Part shown: positions 44,618 through 56,767 of the stretch, piece after piece
Numbering within the stretch: position 1 is the first letter of the stretch
Layout: each line of letters opens with the position of its first letter
Origin: Papio anubis
Lineage: Eukaryota > Chordata > Mammalia > Primates > Cercopithecidae
Length of the DNA: 64,000 nucleotides
Assembly: GCF_008728515.1 (NCBI RefSeq)
Contig: NC_044977.1
Coordinates: 172,159,139 to 172,223,138 of the forward strand
Direction of reading: 5' to 3'
The notes under the pieces: model-generated
The model's database searches: none
What the model was told of the DNA's origin: nothing
Seen by the model: only the letters and a program-made list of their open reading frames with translations
Made by a program: the position numbers and the translations under genes

Positions 44618-44747
44618 TTTTTGAGACGGAGTTTTGCTTTTGTTGCCCAGGCTGGAGTGCAATGGCGCGATCTTGGTGCCATGGTTCACGCCTGTAATCC
44701 CAGCACTTTGGGAGGCTAAGGTGGGCGAATCTCCTGAGGTCGGGAGT
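44618..44747. mobile_element. Inside-out Alu: antisense 3' end joined to sense 5' end
   Basis: 44618-44676 is the antisense 3' end of an AluS-like element ('gagacggagttttgc' to 'gcgatcttgg'). At 44677 the strand flips, and 44677-44747 is the sense 5' end ('ggttcacgcctgtaatccca' to 'ctgaggtcgggagt'). The middle of the Alu is absent. It is either a twin-priming-like inversion or the fusion of two opposed Alus with central loss. Possible short flanking repeats are gtattttta near 44599 and gtatttata at 44746. Confidence 0.85.
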
Positions 44748-45464
44748 ATTTATAGTTTTAAATACACGTTTTTGTTTAAATGTAAATATTTTGGTCATAT
44801 GATTTTGTATCTTGCTTTTTTTTTTTTAAAAAAAAATTCAACTTCTTACAATATCTTCATACCGATCATTTAAACCTTTGCTTATTGTTACATACTACCA
44901 TATTTATATAACGATTCTTTATTGGTTAAAAGTTTTTACTGTTAACCAAAATGCTTTGATGAATCATATTCGCTCTTTGCCAGGTTTGTTATTTTCTAGG
45001 ATTCATCTTAGTATGATGATGCAAAATTTTGGTGCAAAATATGTATAAAGTCTTGGACCAAAGCTAGGGGCGGGGGAAGGAGCAAATGGAGCCGAGAGCT
45101 GTATATAATGCTGATGGTCTTTAAGTTCAAAAAACAGAGTCTGGAGATTATCTCAGTTTTAGGTGGGAGAAGAAATTTGTTCCAAGATGGAGGCATGAGG
45201 AGAACTTAGCTCAGAGAAATGAGGAGTGAGCACAGGCTACAGAAAGCAGCCCATGCAATTGTGTGGGACTGCATTATCAGCAGCAGGGTCTCTGTGGTCT
45301 TGCGATGGGGCAGCCCAGCTTCGTTAACAGAGACAGAGGTAGAATTGGCAAGCCTAGGATATTCCTTTGCTTTAGTATAGCCTTTATTTCTGTTAAGGGA
45401 TTGCTCGAAGTTGGCTTGATTTCTACCCGACCCTAATCTAAGCTACCTGGACTCCTGAAAAACC
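44748..45464. other. Unassigned DNA
   Basis: A run of T then A lies near 44817-44836. A GC box (ggggcggggg, 45067-45076) sits about 30 bp before a TATA-like word (tatataa, 45102-45108). No gene follows. Confidence 0.35.
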
Positions 45465-45612
45465 ATCCTAACTGGCTTCTAATGCCCGCCCTGGCACTTC
45501 TCTCCCACATAGTAGCTGAAGGATCTTTTTGAAGTGAAAATGTACTCATCTATCCCCTGCTTAAAGCCTTTCAATGTCTTCCCAGTGTTCCTAGGATAAA
45601 GATAAAATTACT
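45465..45612 (+). mobile_element. L2 fragment
   Basis: 'gtagctgaaggatctttttg', 'tatcccctgcttaaagcc' and 'gttcctaggataaagataa' match a conserved internal L2 stretch. Confidence 0.8.
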
Positions 45613-45639
45613 TAATGCAGATAAGTTTAGACTTTTTTG

Positions 45640-46110
45640 ATTATAGGTAACAAGCAACCTAATTCAAGCTGACTTAAGCAAAAAAAAAAAAAAAATAAAT
45701 AAATAAATAAAAAATGAAATGTTATTAGGTAATTCTATCTAATAAGGCTTAGGTGGACACAGGACTATAAAAGATTTAATAAAGATATGCTTCCTCTCTC
45801 TACTTATTAACCCTTTTATGTTGACTCTTTTCAAATGAGATCTTTTCCTGTGGCTATAACACAACTACCAGCAACTCCAATTTGTGTGCTATGGGAATAA
45901 ACCCTTACCCCAGCAGTCTCAATCCAAGTCCTGTCATTCACTTTGATTGGACTAATTTAGGTCATGTGTTCTTACCTGAACCAATACTATGGCTATGGGA
46001 ATAGGATATACTGATGGGTTAAGGGCTGGATCACATGCTTTACCTAGATTCTGCCTCACATAAACCATGTGGACTGAGACTGGGAAAAGCACAGACTCCA
46101 GCAACAAATC
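45640..46110. mobile_element. Old interspersed repeat, family not identified
   Basis: 'acctaattcaagctgactta' before an A-rich run, then 'ttgattggactaatttaggt' and 'cctgaaccaatactatggc' follow the order of an old mammalian repeat. A related but poorer copy may lie at 53640-54060. Confidence 0.45.
45681..45714. repeat. A-run and (TAAA)n
   Basis: Poly(A) followed by TAAA units inside the old repeat. Confidence 0.85.
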
Positions 46111-46269
46111 TGGGCTCTTGCTTTAAGAAGAGTAAATGTGTTGGGACTACAGATCTTCTCTACTGTATATATGGCTTTACATTGGCTATTCCATATCTAT
46201 TCCTTCTGCTTCATCTAGCACAACATTTTGCTTTCTACAACCCAGCCACACTGGTCTTGCATCAGATAA

Positions 46270-46720
46270 CTATTTCTGCATAACAAACAGCTCCCAAACT
46301 AAATGCCTTAAAACCATAACTATTTACTATTTCTCATCAGTCCATGGATCAGCTTGGTGCTTTTGCTGATTGAAAGTGGGCTTGATTGTGCTCAGCCTCT
46401 CTCTGCATCTGTGATCAGGTCAACAGAGGACTGCTAGAATAGCCTTGGCTGGGATGACATAGCTCTGCTCCATGTAGTCTCTCATCCTTCAGTAGGTTAG
46501 TTTAGGTTTGTTTTCATGGTGGATTCAGGGGCTCAAGATAGCAAGCAGCCATGTTCAATGTGTTTTGAGGTATATGCTTAGAACTGGCAGCAAGCAGCCA
46601 TGTTCAATGTGTTTTGGGTATATGCTTAGAACTGGCACTTCCACCACAAGCAACTCACATGGCCAAATTCGGGGTCATTGTGGGAGGATAGTAACACATT
46701 TCAAGACCAATGTAACCTTT
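46270..46720. mobile_element. Ancient interspersed repeat with internal tandem duplication
   Basis: 'aaatgccttaaaaccataac' then 'tttctcatcagtccatgg' and 'actcacatggccaaattc' place this in the same unnamed family as 32165-32750. The tandem copies at 46540-46636 lie inside it. Confidence 0.55.
46540..46636. repeat. Tandem duplication, 49 and 48 bp
   Basis: Unit 1 (46540-46588) and unit 2 (46589-46636) both run from agcaagcagccatgttc to cttagaactggc. They differ only by one extra base pair and no clear substitution (gttttgaggta versus gttttgggta). Confidence 0.95.
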
Positions 46721-46764
46721 TCTTTTTGGTCATTATTGATGGAGAATTAATGAAGCTCATGCAT

Positions 46765-46830
46765 ATGCTAACTCATTTATTCATTTATTCAATAAACATT
46801 TATTGAGGATCAATGACGTATCAGTATGTA
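46765..46830 (+). mobile_element. L2-like 3' snippet
   Basis: 'attcatttattcaataaaca' followed by 'tttattgaggatcaa' resembles the L2 end; short. Confidence 0.5.
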
Positions 46831-47638
46831 CGAATGTAATCATGAATAAATGCGAAGGAGTGGAATCTAGAAAAATAATGTTTGCTGAGAAAAACTAAGC
46901 AAATGAATACACTTGTTGGAAAACTATTAATAAGTGTTTTTTTTTTTTTTTTAAAGAACAAAGAGAACCCCTCATAGAGATTTCTAAACATGCTTTTACA
47001 GATATAAGCTATTGAAGAGGAGGTTGAATCATAGTGTCAAAACGAAAAATTAAACCTTCGGTTGAAATATGAAGAATATTAGAACTTAGAAAAAAAGAAA
47101 TATGATTCAATGTAAATGATTCCATCTGCTGCAGTAAAAAAATTTATATGTTTCTCCATTCTACAAGTACTTCCATATTTCTAAAATGATGACCCTTTCA
47201 TTTTGAATAGGCTCAAGCCTTATGTGGAAGCCAGCCACAGAATTATAAGAAGTTTCAAAATGTATTGAGGGATTGCAGGAAGATCACTCATTGGGTAAAG
47301 AGGGGAGGCAATAAACTTCAGATATTCATGGCTCTGTGGTCTTAATGCTGGTACCCCTCAGGTTGGGGAGACTTAAAGCTAGCTGAGAGAAGGAAACTAT
47401 TCATCAGTAACCCCTGTGGCAGCAAAGTTGCAATAAGGGTGGCAATTCTTCCCTCTTCCCTCTATCCATGCCCTTTGTATGTTACTTTACAGTTCCCTCC
47501 CAATGTGGGCAGCTCAACCCTCAAGGGGTTAAGGAACTTAAACCTCAAGTCCCAAGATCCTAAAACTGGTCTTTCTCACTGAATTCAAGGGTTAAATGAT
47601 ACAAGAAAGGAAGTGAACTGATCCTTAAAACCAGTTCT
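46831..47638. other. Unassigned non-coding DNA
   Basis: A T-run lies near 46937-46953; otherwise nothing recognised. Confidence 0.4.
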
Positions 47639-47639
47639 G

Positions 47640-47775
47640 ACTAAATAACCACATTACTTTGGATAGTTCCCTTAATTTCTCTAACTTTAGCCTTCCCACT
47701 TCTAAAATAGATATGATCACACTTGCATCAGGCATCTTATGATAATTAATTAGTATCACACAAGTAAGCTATATG
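47640..47775 (-). mobile_element. MIR fragment
   Basis: 'ttcccttaatttctctaact' with 'tagccttcccacttctaaaa' matches antisense MIR. Confidence 0.68.
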
Positions 47776-47793
47776 TCTAAAGCAAAACGTACA

Positions 47794-48236
47794 TGTTGTG
47801 GGTTGAATTGTTTTTCCCCAAAAGATATTGAAGTCCCCTCTACCTGTGATTGTGACTTCCTTGGAAATAGGGTTATTGCAGATGTAATCAAGTTAAGATT
47901 AGGTGGGCCCTAATCCAATGACTGGTATGCTTATAAGCAGAAAGAGATTCAGACACGCACAGGTAGAAGGCCATGTGATGATGGGGCCAGGGATTGGAGT
48001 GAGGCAGCTACAAGCCAAGGCTTGCTAAGGTACGCTGGTGAACTACAGGCACTAGGAAGAGGCAAAGACAGTTTCTTCCCTAGAACCTTCAGAGGAAGTG
48101 TGGTCCTGCTGACACTGATTTTGGACTCCCAGCTTCCTGCATTTTAGACTTCTGACTATGGGAAAATAAATTTCCATTGTGTCTAGCCACTCAGTTTGTG
48201 GTACTTTGTTGTGGCAGTCCTAGGAATCTAATACAA
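47794..48236 (+). mobile_element. MLT1A-type MaLR LTR, near complete
   Basis: It starts 'tgttgtgggttgaattg', passes 'atgtaatcaagttaagatta' and 'gggccctaatccaatgactg', and ends 'tggcagtcctaggaatctaa' with 'tacaa'. At about 443 bp it is close to full LTR length, in sense, with no internal region attached. Confidence 0.9.
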
Positions 48237-48499
48237 TATGGATATTAGATACTATGCTAAATTACAAATTTTACAAAGAAGATGTCAACTTGTTTGTGGG
48301 TATATGTGAGTCACCTTTGGGGACTCTAGAATATTGAGGGGGTTGAATGGTTTTTAGGGTTCTGATTTTCTGCAGGTAAAGTAACTAAGTTTGTGAAATT
48401 TGAATACTAATGTTAATGTGAACTCAATTTTATCCCCAGTAGAGTAAAGCATAGGGGATTTCTAGTTACTTAATGGAGCAATAATATATTTAATAATTA

Positions 48500-48582
48500 C
48501 TAATATCTATCAAATCCCAAGTACTGTTTGAAGCATTTTTATGTATTAACTCATTTAAACCTCTCAGAAACACTGTGAGGTA
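48500..48582 (+). mobile_element. MIR, first half (interrupted)
   Basis: 'aagtactgtttgaagcattt' then 'aacactgtgaggta'. The second half resumes at 49087, so about 500 bp have been inserted. Confidence 0.75.
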
Positions 48583-49086
48583 CTGGATCCCTCATGGTTT
48601 AACCAGGTTTGATGAGGAAAAACCTACTTCAAGTATTTAAAATAGAGGAGATTTAATGCAAGAGATTATCTAGATGGGGATAGAACAGATGAGAAACCAA
48701 CAAGTGATGCTGAAGCAGCTTAGATGAGCAGCACCAGGAAGCTGCTGTCACCCCTAGGGTGGCAGGACAAAGGGAAGTGGCATGTTGCAGGTCAGAGCTG
48801 GGTCTCACCTGGTTAAGTTTAGAACCCTGGTGGGCCTACCCCAAGGGAGCTGTGGAGAAAGTACAGTTACTGCAGGAGAGCCTGCTCAAGGAGGAGAGGG
48901 GCCCCTGAACTTTTTCCTTCCTCCCAACCTCCATTCTCCCATTAGTGCCACCCATTGGCTGATACCAGTGGAAGCCAGTTGATATGTGACCCTGAGAAAT
49001 GCAGTTTATACCCTTTTCAGCTTGTATCATGGAGGAGGCACTCCTATGATACAGAGTTGAAAAGGGCATAAGCAGTTCCAGGATCA
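48583..49086. mobile_element. Unidentified 0.5-kb insertion inside a MIR
   Basis: The insertion is flanked by gtgaggta (48575-48582) and gttaggta (49087-49094), a possible 8-bp target duplication, which is the hAT length. Its 5' part ('tatttaaaatagaggagat' and 'ttaatgcaagagat') resembles 51781-51830. No coding frame is credible; the 66- and 77-codon frames are unconvincing. Confidence 0.5.
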
Positions 49087-49235
49087 GTTAGGTATGTACT
49101 GCTATTACCCCCATTTTTGAGACGAAAAAACTGAGGAATAGAGGGGTAAAGTAGCATACCAAAGATCACTCAGCTGGAGCTGAGATTTAAACCCAGGAAC
49201 TTCCTGCCCACAGTACCACTGTACTGTATTCAGGG
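49087..49235 (+). mobile_element. MIR, second half
   Basis: 'tgctattacccccatttttg' with 'ctcagctggagctgagattt' and 'aaacccaggaac' completes the MIR begun at 48500. Confidence 0.85.
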
Positions 49236-51744
49236 GGAGAGTGGAGGCAGGGAGCACAGTCTAGAGATGATGATGATCACCCACGGGGCAGGAATTAGGA
49301 CCGGGAGTAGGTTGGTATCTATGAAACTGAATAAACTAGATTTATTTGAGAAATATTACAAAGGAATGAATGATTTGTTTAAGAAAATGAGAAAGGAAAT
49401 TACTTTTGACCATATGAAAATATTTGAAAAGGGAGACAATTTATTTTAACCGTAGCAGTATCCAATTTCTAGTCAGAAAATAAGTGAGGCAGTATGATGA
49501 GATAAAAAAAAATCCCATATTCATTATAACAAATTTTACCACTGCAAAATAACTTGAGATGTTTCTGAAAACCTGAATTTCTCTTTTGTGAAACTTCCAA
49601 ATGTTGCTTCTCTTTTATGGTTTCCTTTTATCATCTGCCTTAAGACATAAGCTGGTTATGCTATTCTCAATAAATAACAGTATTCTAGGATAATTATTTT
49701 CTTGGCAACTTGAAACCAGGAGCATAAGATGACAGTAGTAAAATTAGAACTGTTGCTTCGTGCACGATTTACTTTCTAGTCTAGGAGTCTTGGAATAAAA
49801 TAAGAAATAGTTAATTAACTGGACTAGGAAAAACTGTTGCATTTTTCTTTTTTAAATGATTTGTTAGCTAAGTTTAATTAAGAAAATCAACAAGTCTACT
49901 AGAAACTTGTAGATAATTGAATAATGGGTGACACAAATCTTTTCTAAAAATACGTTACAAAAAAGGAAAAACCATCTAAAGGAAGCCTAAATGTTCTTTC
50001 TAATGAATGTGGCATATGGGAGAGATTGCATATACAGATTAAGTAGAGAGTGAGCAGTTATTTCAATGTAACCAAAACAAATGACAATCTGGGTGATTCA
50101 GATAACTCTGAATTCTTTTACTTCAAGAGCTGTCTTTTCTCATTGACCTGAATTATCCATATGATTGCTTTCAGTGTCTCCTTTTCTCTGCCTGTGCAGA
50201 TAAACATAGGGTGTGATGACTTCCATCTCATGTGGGTGAACTAAAGCAAAACTATCCAGTAAATGCCAGTTGAGTAGATCTGAGCTTTTCTTTAGCATTA
50301 GATATTATTTAATGACTACCTTCCTTCCCTGTGTCAGTAATGGGGTATGAAAAGGATACTAGCCCTTGGCTTCAGGCAATAAAAATTATGCTGGTTTAGA
50401 GGTGTTTGCATAGTCTGAATTATAAACATACCTGTCAGTGTAATTTATTCAGGCATAGTTTGGACAATCATTGGTCTAGGGCCATTGTAAAAAAAAAAAG
50501 ATTTTAAGTTAAAGATCTAGTTGGATTAATTAATTGAGGTTCCATTCAATTCTATGATTATATGAATATATAAAATCTCAAACATTTGTCTTTCCATGCA
50601 TGATTGAGTCTTGTAGGATTAAAAGCAGTCATTTGATGGCTTTAGTTTCTGTGGGATTGATCAATAAAGTGATCCTGAAGAAACAGATGCTTGTGTCCAT
50701 TTTGTCCCATTCTATTGTGGCTCCCTTTATGTATATTTGGATAAAAATTCTAGTTATGGAGTTCTTTCTCTGATACAAATCATGGAATTTACCTAAAAGT
50801 GCAGACTTTTGCTTGCTAAGGGAAGTGGATTTTACTGTGACCAGCATTTACAATCCCAGAACACCTGCAGAGCTGCTCATGAACGTGATAATGGAGGCCA
50901 CTGAATAATGTTCAACATTTTGAAAAAATTGAAGTAAATTTAAAAATAAAAAGAAATTAAAATTCCAAATATCCTATTGCAAGTTGTATGTGTCTATGAC
51001 TAATAAATACTGGGAAACCCAAACTTAAGTGCAGTATAAGGGGATAAAGAATTTTAAAACATGGGATTTGTGGGAGAAAATATGTATGTAATATTTAAAG
51101 GAGTTTGACTCCCTGATCTTGTCCAACCCCTTGTTTTTCTTGGAGGCAACAACAGAGATCAGAGTAGAAAGTGGCTTACCTAAGGTCATAGAGATGTGCG
51201 GTGGTAGTGGCGGTAGTGCTAGTATCAGACATGAGATCTAGAGATTTCCAGTGAACAAAGACCAGAACTCACATGTTAACAACTTTCTGAAAGAGAATCT
51301 AGGAATCAAATATAGGAAGATTTTTCATCCTCAGTGGCATCTGAATTTACCCAGGACAATTTTTATCTGTGAAAATATTCGGTTATAAATATTTTCAAAA
51401 TCATCTCTTCTAAAAGTTACAAAAACCAGGTGCATTTTACACTTGGCAAACCTGTGTGTGTATTCCTTTGTTTATGTCTACCTTTTACAGATAAAGCTTT
51501 CAGTGAATGAAGGTTTCAGAAGCCATGAAGACAATACAAAGCCAATTATCTGTTATTGTGAAACTGTAAAGACTAAAAAGAGTACACAGAAAATAAACTC
51601 TAAAGCTCCAAATTGAAGGAGCGAAGAATTGAGGTTAATTATCTACATAATGAGGTTTATTGAAACCCTATAATTAAAGATAAGCAGATAATTTAGATGC
51701 ACTTAAATATTATCGAGATATTATATTTCATCTAATTTAATACA
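49236..51744. other. Unassigned non-coding DNA
   Basis: No gene or confident repeat. Weak L2-like text at about 50330-50400 and MIR-like text at about 51110-51200. Confidence 0.38.
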
Positions 51745-52160
51745 CTGTACTCGTTAGGGTCCACATATGAAAAGATGAACCATGCCAGGTATTTCAAATA
51801 GAGACAATTTGATACAGGGAACTGTTTATGCAGGTGTAGGAGAACTAAAAATGGACACTGAGGCTACCTAGATATGGTAACTGCTGATACCATGATAAAG
51901 AATAAAAATAGATAGGTTCACTGATCTAGGAACTTGTCCCTGTGAGTCTGGTGTTTGAACCTCTGAGGGGGTTACAATGTGGCTGACATGGGCATGGCTG
52001 GCCATCTCTCTAGGGGCACGCTGTATGGCTGGATTCAGAACTGCCAAAAGAATCTGAAGGCTGTAACTGCAACTGTCCTGTTACTTGAGCAAAGCTGATA
52101 GGACCTGGAAGCAAAAATAAAATTCTTCCTCCTTCCTTCCCACCTTGCAGTCTCCCTGTT
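51745..52160. mobile_element. Unidentified interspersed repeat, related to 48583-49086
   Basis: 'caggtatttcaaatagagac' with 'aatttgatacagggaactg' parallels the insertion at 48.6 kb. It runs directly into an MLT1 3' end. Confidence 0.45.
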
Positions 52161-52164
52161 GGAG

Positions 52165-52344
52165 ACAGGATACAGTGAGAAGCTGGCCACCTGCAAGCCA
52201 AGGAGAGAAGCCTCAGGAGAAAGCAACCCTGCCAGCAACTTGATCTTGAACTTCCAGCCTCCAGAACCATGAGAAAATCAATTTCCGTTGTTTAAGCAAT
52301 TCAGTCAGTGATATTTTCCTATGGTAGCCCTAGCAAACTAACGC
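52165..52344 (+). mobile_element. MLT1-type LTR, 3' part
   Basis: 'gcaagccaaggagagaagcc', 'aacttgatcttgaacttcca' and 'gtagccctagcaaactaac' are the MLT1 3' blocks; the 5' half is missing. Confidence 0.85.
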
Positions 52345-53218
52345 AAGCAGAACATCATTTTAAATAGCATTTAAAGTCAACCCCTAGAGGATCAACAATT
52401 CACACAGCTCCTCAAAGGGCCAACTGTGAACATCTGTGACCAAAATTTACACCTGTGTCAGCAATTAGAACTACATCATAATTGTAGCCTGTCCAACCAT
52501 AAGATATAGCTCGATTTCTGAGATTTAAACAGGAAAAACAAAAATCTGCATGTTATACTTCATGAAATACAGTCATTCCCTCAGTTTTTCACCTTTCATG
52601 TGCCACAATTTCTTGTCAAGTCTGCTTCTTAGAGGTCTGTTTTCCAGTGGTCTTTGTTTTTATAAACAGTTAATATTTAGTGTGTTCTAAACATGTGTGT
52701 TTAAGGGAATTTAGGAGCTACTTTCTTGATGTAGTCATTGACTCAGGAATACAAATAAGAGAAAATGGGTAACTGGGTATTGAATTGCAAATTAAAAGCA
52801 ACCTATGTAGGTAAAATTTTAATACACAAATTAAGAAGCCTCTTACCACAGAATAATTTAGTCTGTGCAAGCAAATGGAATCCTAATGGTGCCAAGTGAG
52901 GAGGAGCTGTGGCTGAGGGAGGAAATCAGTGTAAAGGCCCAATTCATGGATTGATTCAACTTCTGTCTGAGCAGAAAGAAGCAGCCTGGAGTGGGGAATT
53001 TTGCTTAGTAGTTTACAGTGGCAATTTTTCCTGTATTATTTTATATAGAAGTTCAAGCTTTAGCTTTAAAAATAACTGTTGCAAATATAAGATTCTGCCA
53101 CATCCAGAATGTTTATGAAAATAAACACTTTAAGTTTCTTTCATTAAACTGCCAACTCTTCATTTTCTTCTTGTCCTTATTTATCACCTCTAAGGCTCCT
53201 AGGAAAAGAATACCTTTA
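52345..53218. other. Unassigned non-coding DNA
   Basis: Nothing recognised; frames at 52909-53257 lack homology. Confidence 0.4.
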
Positions 53219-53330
53219 AATATATATATATACACATATACATTTATACATATATAACAAATACATTTATATATACATAATATATAACATATATACTTGC
53301 ATATATGTGTGTGTATACATATATATGCAA
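53219..53330. repeat. AT-rich TATATACA low-complexity tract
   Basis: About 110 bp of alternating TA/CA/TG dinucleotides with imperfect self-complementarity ('tatatatacacatatac' to 'gtatacatatatatgc'). Confidence 0.88.
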
Positions 53331-56154
53331 ATTAACAGAATAATATGGAATCATCACTGAGAACAATAATCCTCAGACAAGAGATTTAAGCATTTGCCAA
53401 CTTGAGAACAATTAGTAATTTTCTTCTACACAGTCCCATTGGGGTGAAATGTCCCCCTTTACAAGTGCTGCACCTGAACCGTAATTAAGCAATTATCTTC
53501 TAGTTTCCAGCAGTGACTTTTTTTCTTTAACTGTCTTCTGGACTCTGCTTGGATGGGATTATTTTCAAATGCATTTAATTTTTGGTCCTGGTGCCCAAAA
53601 CTTCCTCACCTTTTGGCATCTTCATGCCTACAATCTATTCAGGTGCTGTGTCAGTTAGAAACTTCTGCTTCCAAGTAAAAGAAAATGAGAGTCAAACTTG
53701 CTTCAACAATACAAGGGAATATGGACTCATGTTATGAAAAAGTTCAGAAATGGGACATATCTCAAGCATGGTTTATTCCGGGTTCTACTTCCTTTTGTTT
53801 GTAATTGTCTACACTTTGTTTTCCTACGTTAGATTTTTGGGCCCTCATGAGCAGAAGATGGCAGTCGGGAGGGTGTAATTTTCCACAATTACTGAGTAAA
53901 ATTGCTGAAAACTGTGCCAATTCGACTACCCTAAAGCAAATCTTCATTCTAAGGTACTGAAAGGCCTGGTTGGTTTCTGGAAAATTACCCTTGACAAAGC
54001 AGTTGGGATTTTCATAATTGGTTCGCCCAATTAAATCCTGCCCCGGAGCTAGGGTTAGGGGAGTAGAATAGATACTGGAGAGCTGGGCACAACATACTTT
54101 CTAAGCTCAAGATTATCGTACTTTCCTCTGTATATTTTTTCCTTACACCCTGCATTATTTTCCTGATTTTTAAAAGTAATTGACATCTTTAACCTTCTTT
54201 CTAATTTTCATTCATTAAATTTCTTGCCACTTGGGTCTTGGAACAAGGAAAAGCAACCTGTCTAGGATTCCTTCATTCCAATCAGATGCGACCTGCTTAT
54301 CCTGAACATTGCTGTTTTAGTATGGTTATCAGCATTGTGCCTAGTTTTCACTGAAAGTAGGTCTCTTTACTTCTAAGCAAGTGAACACAAGGAATGAGAA
54401 AAGCGAAAGGAAAGCAAAAGCAATGTTCCTTTTGTGCTCTCTAAGCACAGTGGAGAGCAAAAGGATGTGTGATGAGCAAGTCTTTGCAGCCTGCAGATCC
54501 TCAAGGACCTAGTTCTGCCTTGCCTGGTCAGGGAAGCTTCATCAATTGTGCCAACAAGCTGAAAGTCAAATAGAGAGAGTAAAATCTCAGGGTGTCAGGG
54601 AGAGAGAGCTAGAGTCTTTGCCTCCTTCATAGGATATTCAATTAAAGTCAAGTCAAGTAAAAGTTGTTAAGAGTGGACAAGAATGCAGGGGCTACTCTGG
54701 GAAAACAAACATAGTTCGACAATCCTGTCAAATTATATTACTAATTATATATTACACTATATTCTTAGAATGTGAATACAGCTTTCGTCCTTAGATAAAA
54801 ACTATAGCGTTAGAATCATGTTGTACTCTTCTTCTTGTATCCTAAATTGAGCAGGCTTTGATTAATTGGGGAACATGTTTGGTAACCATGCTTTTATGGG
54901 TATAACATAAGCTTTCCAGTGGTGCCAAATGGTTATTTGTAAATTTATATTTTAATTTATACATTGCTATATTTTATTGTAAATGCTACCAGCCATCTTG
55001 TTCTTTTCAGAATCAAGACTCAATAAACCCGGAGTCCAAATATTAACCTCTCTTTACTTTAGTGTTTTTTCTTAAATCAGAGTTATATAACATGCACACA
55101 GTTTTAAAATAAAATATTATTGCAAATCTAATAACAAAAAAGCAAAATCCTTAAATTCTCCCATTCTTACTTCTGAATCTAGCCCCTGACAACTCTTTTA
55201 GATTTTCTCTGGGTATTTACCTCCATATCTAATTTAATTATACTGTTATATTTTGATTTTCTAGTAAGGGAGAATTTAGTCTTCTTGCTCACTTTTCTTA
55301 AGTGAAGGTAGACTAAAGATGCATACCTTTTCTCTCTTCCTCTGTTCCTCTCACATCCTCTCTCTCCAACTCTCGCATCACAATATTGTTATATCATATT
55401 GTGTTAAATCAATATTTTGTTTCCATTAGCATATCTATGTAAATATTATTCCCAGCTGGGCCAAGTTGTATAATATGATTGTATTTATTTACTTGTGCCC
55501 CAGTTATTTTCCCCTGAAGTTTTAGTAACTTTTCAATCTTTTCTGTTGCTTAGCTTAATCTGTAGCTGTCACTAATTAAGCTTCTCCCAGTCTCTGCCTG
55601 AGCAGTGAAGGCCTTCTCCACATAGCCCAGCATACCAGCAACCAGCAACTCAGTTTATTTTTTTTCCCAGGGCAGTTCTTTCTGAGCCCTGCCTCCTCTT
55701 GCTCTACCAAGGACTGGTTGCCCTGGAGGCTGCTGCACAGCTGTGACTTGCGACTTCCTTTCTCCAATGCTGGGATTCCTGAGAGAGGAAAATGTTAACA
55801 TTACCCTGCAAAGTACACATACATTCTATCAAAAATCTGCCTCTGTCACTGTTTATGGGTATTAGAAAGGCTCAAGACCTAGAAAATGAATATTAAAGGC
55901 ATGTTTTGTCAGAGGGAGTGAGATATATATAAAGCCCATAAATTGAAACAAACAAAAATACATGCCATGCTTTTCCATATTACTAGATCTTGCTGAACAC
56001 ATATATTTAATATTTTTATCGGATTTTTTCAACTGTATTTCTCCTTTCTTCTCCTTTCCAATTTTTCTTCTGTTTTCTCAGTGCTGTCTGTCCATCTTTC
56101 TAACCACAAATTTTGATTTCTGTGCTGTATTTGATCTGTCTTCTAAGACCTCAA
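53331..56154. other. Unassigned DNA
   Basis: About 53640-54060 may be an old repeat related to 45640-46110 (low confidence). No gene, RNA gene or other repeat was recognised. Confidence 0.38.
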
Positions 56155-56159
56155 GGTTA
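56155..56159. repeat. 5-bp target duplication of ERVL-like LTR, left copy
   Basis: ggtta, repeated exactly at 56768-56772. Confidence 0.7.
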
Positions 56160-56767
56160 TCATGCACAGTATTGGGGCTCAGAACACAATACCCCAAAAT
56201 ATGCCACCTTGATATGCTAAGCATTTTTGAATTGAAGGAGATTGAGATGGCTGCAGAAACAAGAAGGTTCCTTTGACCTTCTCTCTGCCTCCTGTCTCCA
56301 CCAAAGTTGGTCATAGAAACCAGCATTCTCTCCCAAGGCAAGTCATAAAACCTAGGAAATGTCACTCTCAACTTCTCCCTACTCCCATGAAGATCCTCAT
56401 GTGACAGGTGTCCTGTCTCATTCCTGGGGGGAAAAATGTCATACAGAGACACAGAAAATAATCTGAACAAACAACCCTTGCTGAAGTTATCCCCCCAGTT
56501 TATTACCATCACTTCTTACCCTTTTTGTTCAATCATGTTTCTCTACAACTATCCACTTCTTTCATCAGATGTAGCACAAAAATACACAGCTTTCCCTGGA
56601 TCGTGTGGTCTTGATTTCTGAGGGCTCCCTTGTATTTAACTGTATACAACTCTGGTTAAATAAATGTTTTATATTTTTCTTTTATTAATGTGTATTTTGT
56701 TATAGGGGTGTCAGCCATGAACCTCGTGATTGACGAGTAAAATATATTACTTTTTCTCTTTACAACA
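56160..56767 (+). mobile_element. ERVL-like solitary LTR
   Basis: A 608-bp unit starting 'tcatgcacagtattggggct' and ending 'ctctttacaaca', flanked by exact GGTTA repeats. Internally it has 'gagatggctgcagaaacaag', 'gaaaataatctgaacaaaca' and a late 'ggttaaataaatgtt' polyadenylation region, the order of an ERVL-class LTR. No internal viral region is attached. The 144-codon antisense frame at 56078-56512 falls mostly inside it and is not a gene. Confidence 0.8.

Noticed and set aside
56078..56512. 144-codon minus-strand frame
   Set aside because: It lies mainly antisense within the ERVL-like LTR, has no recognisable domain and extends over the LTR boundary.
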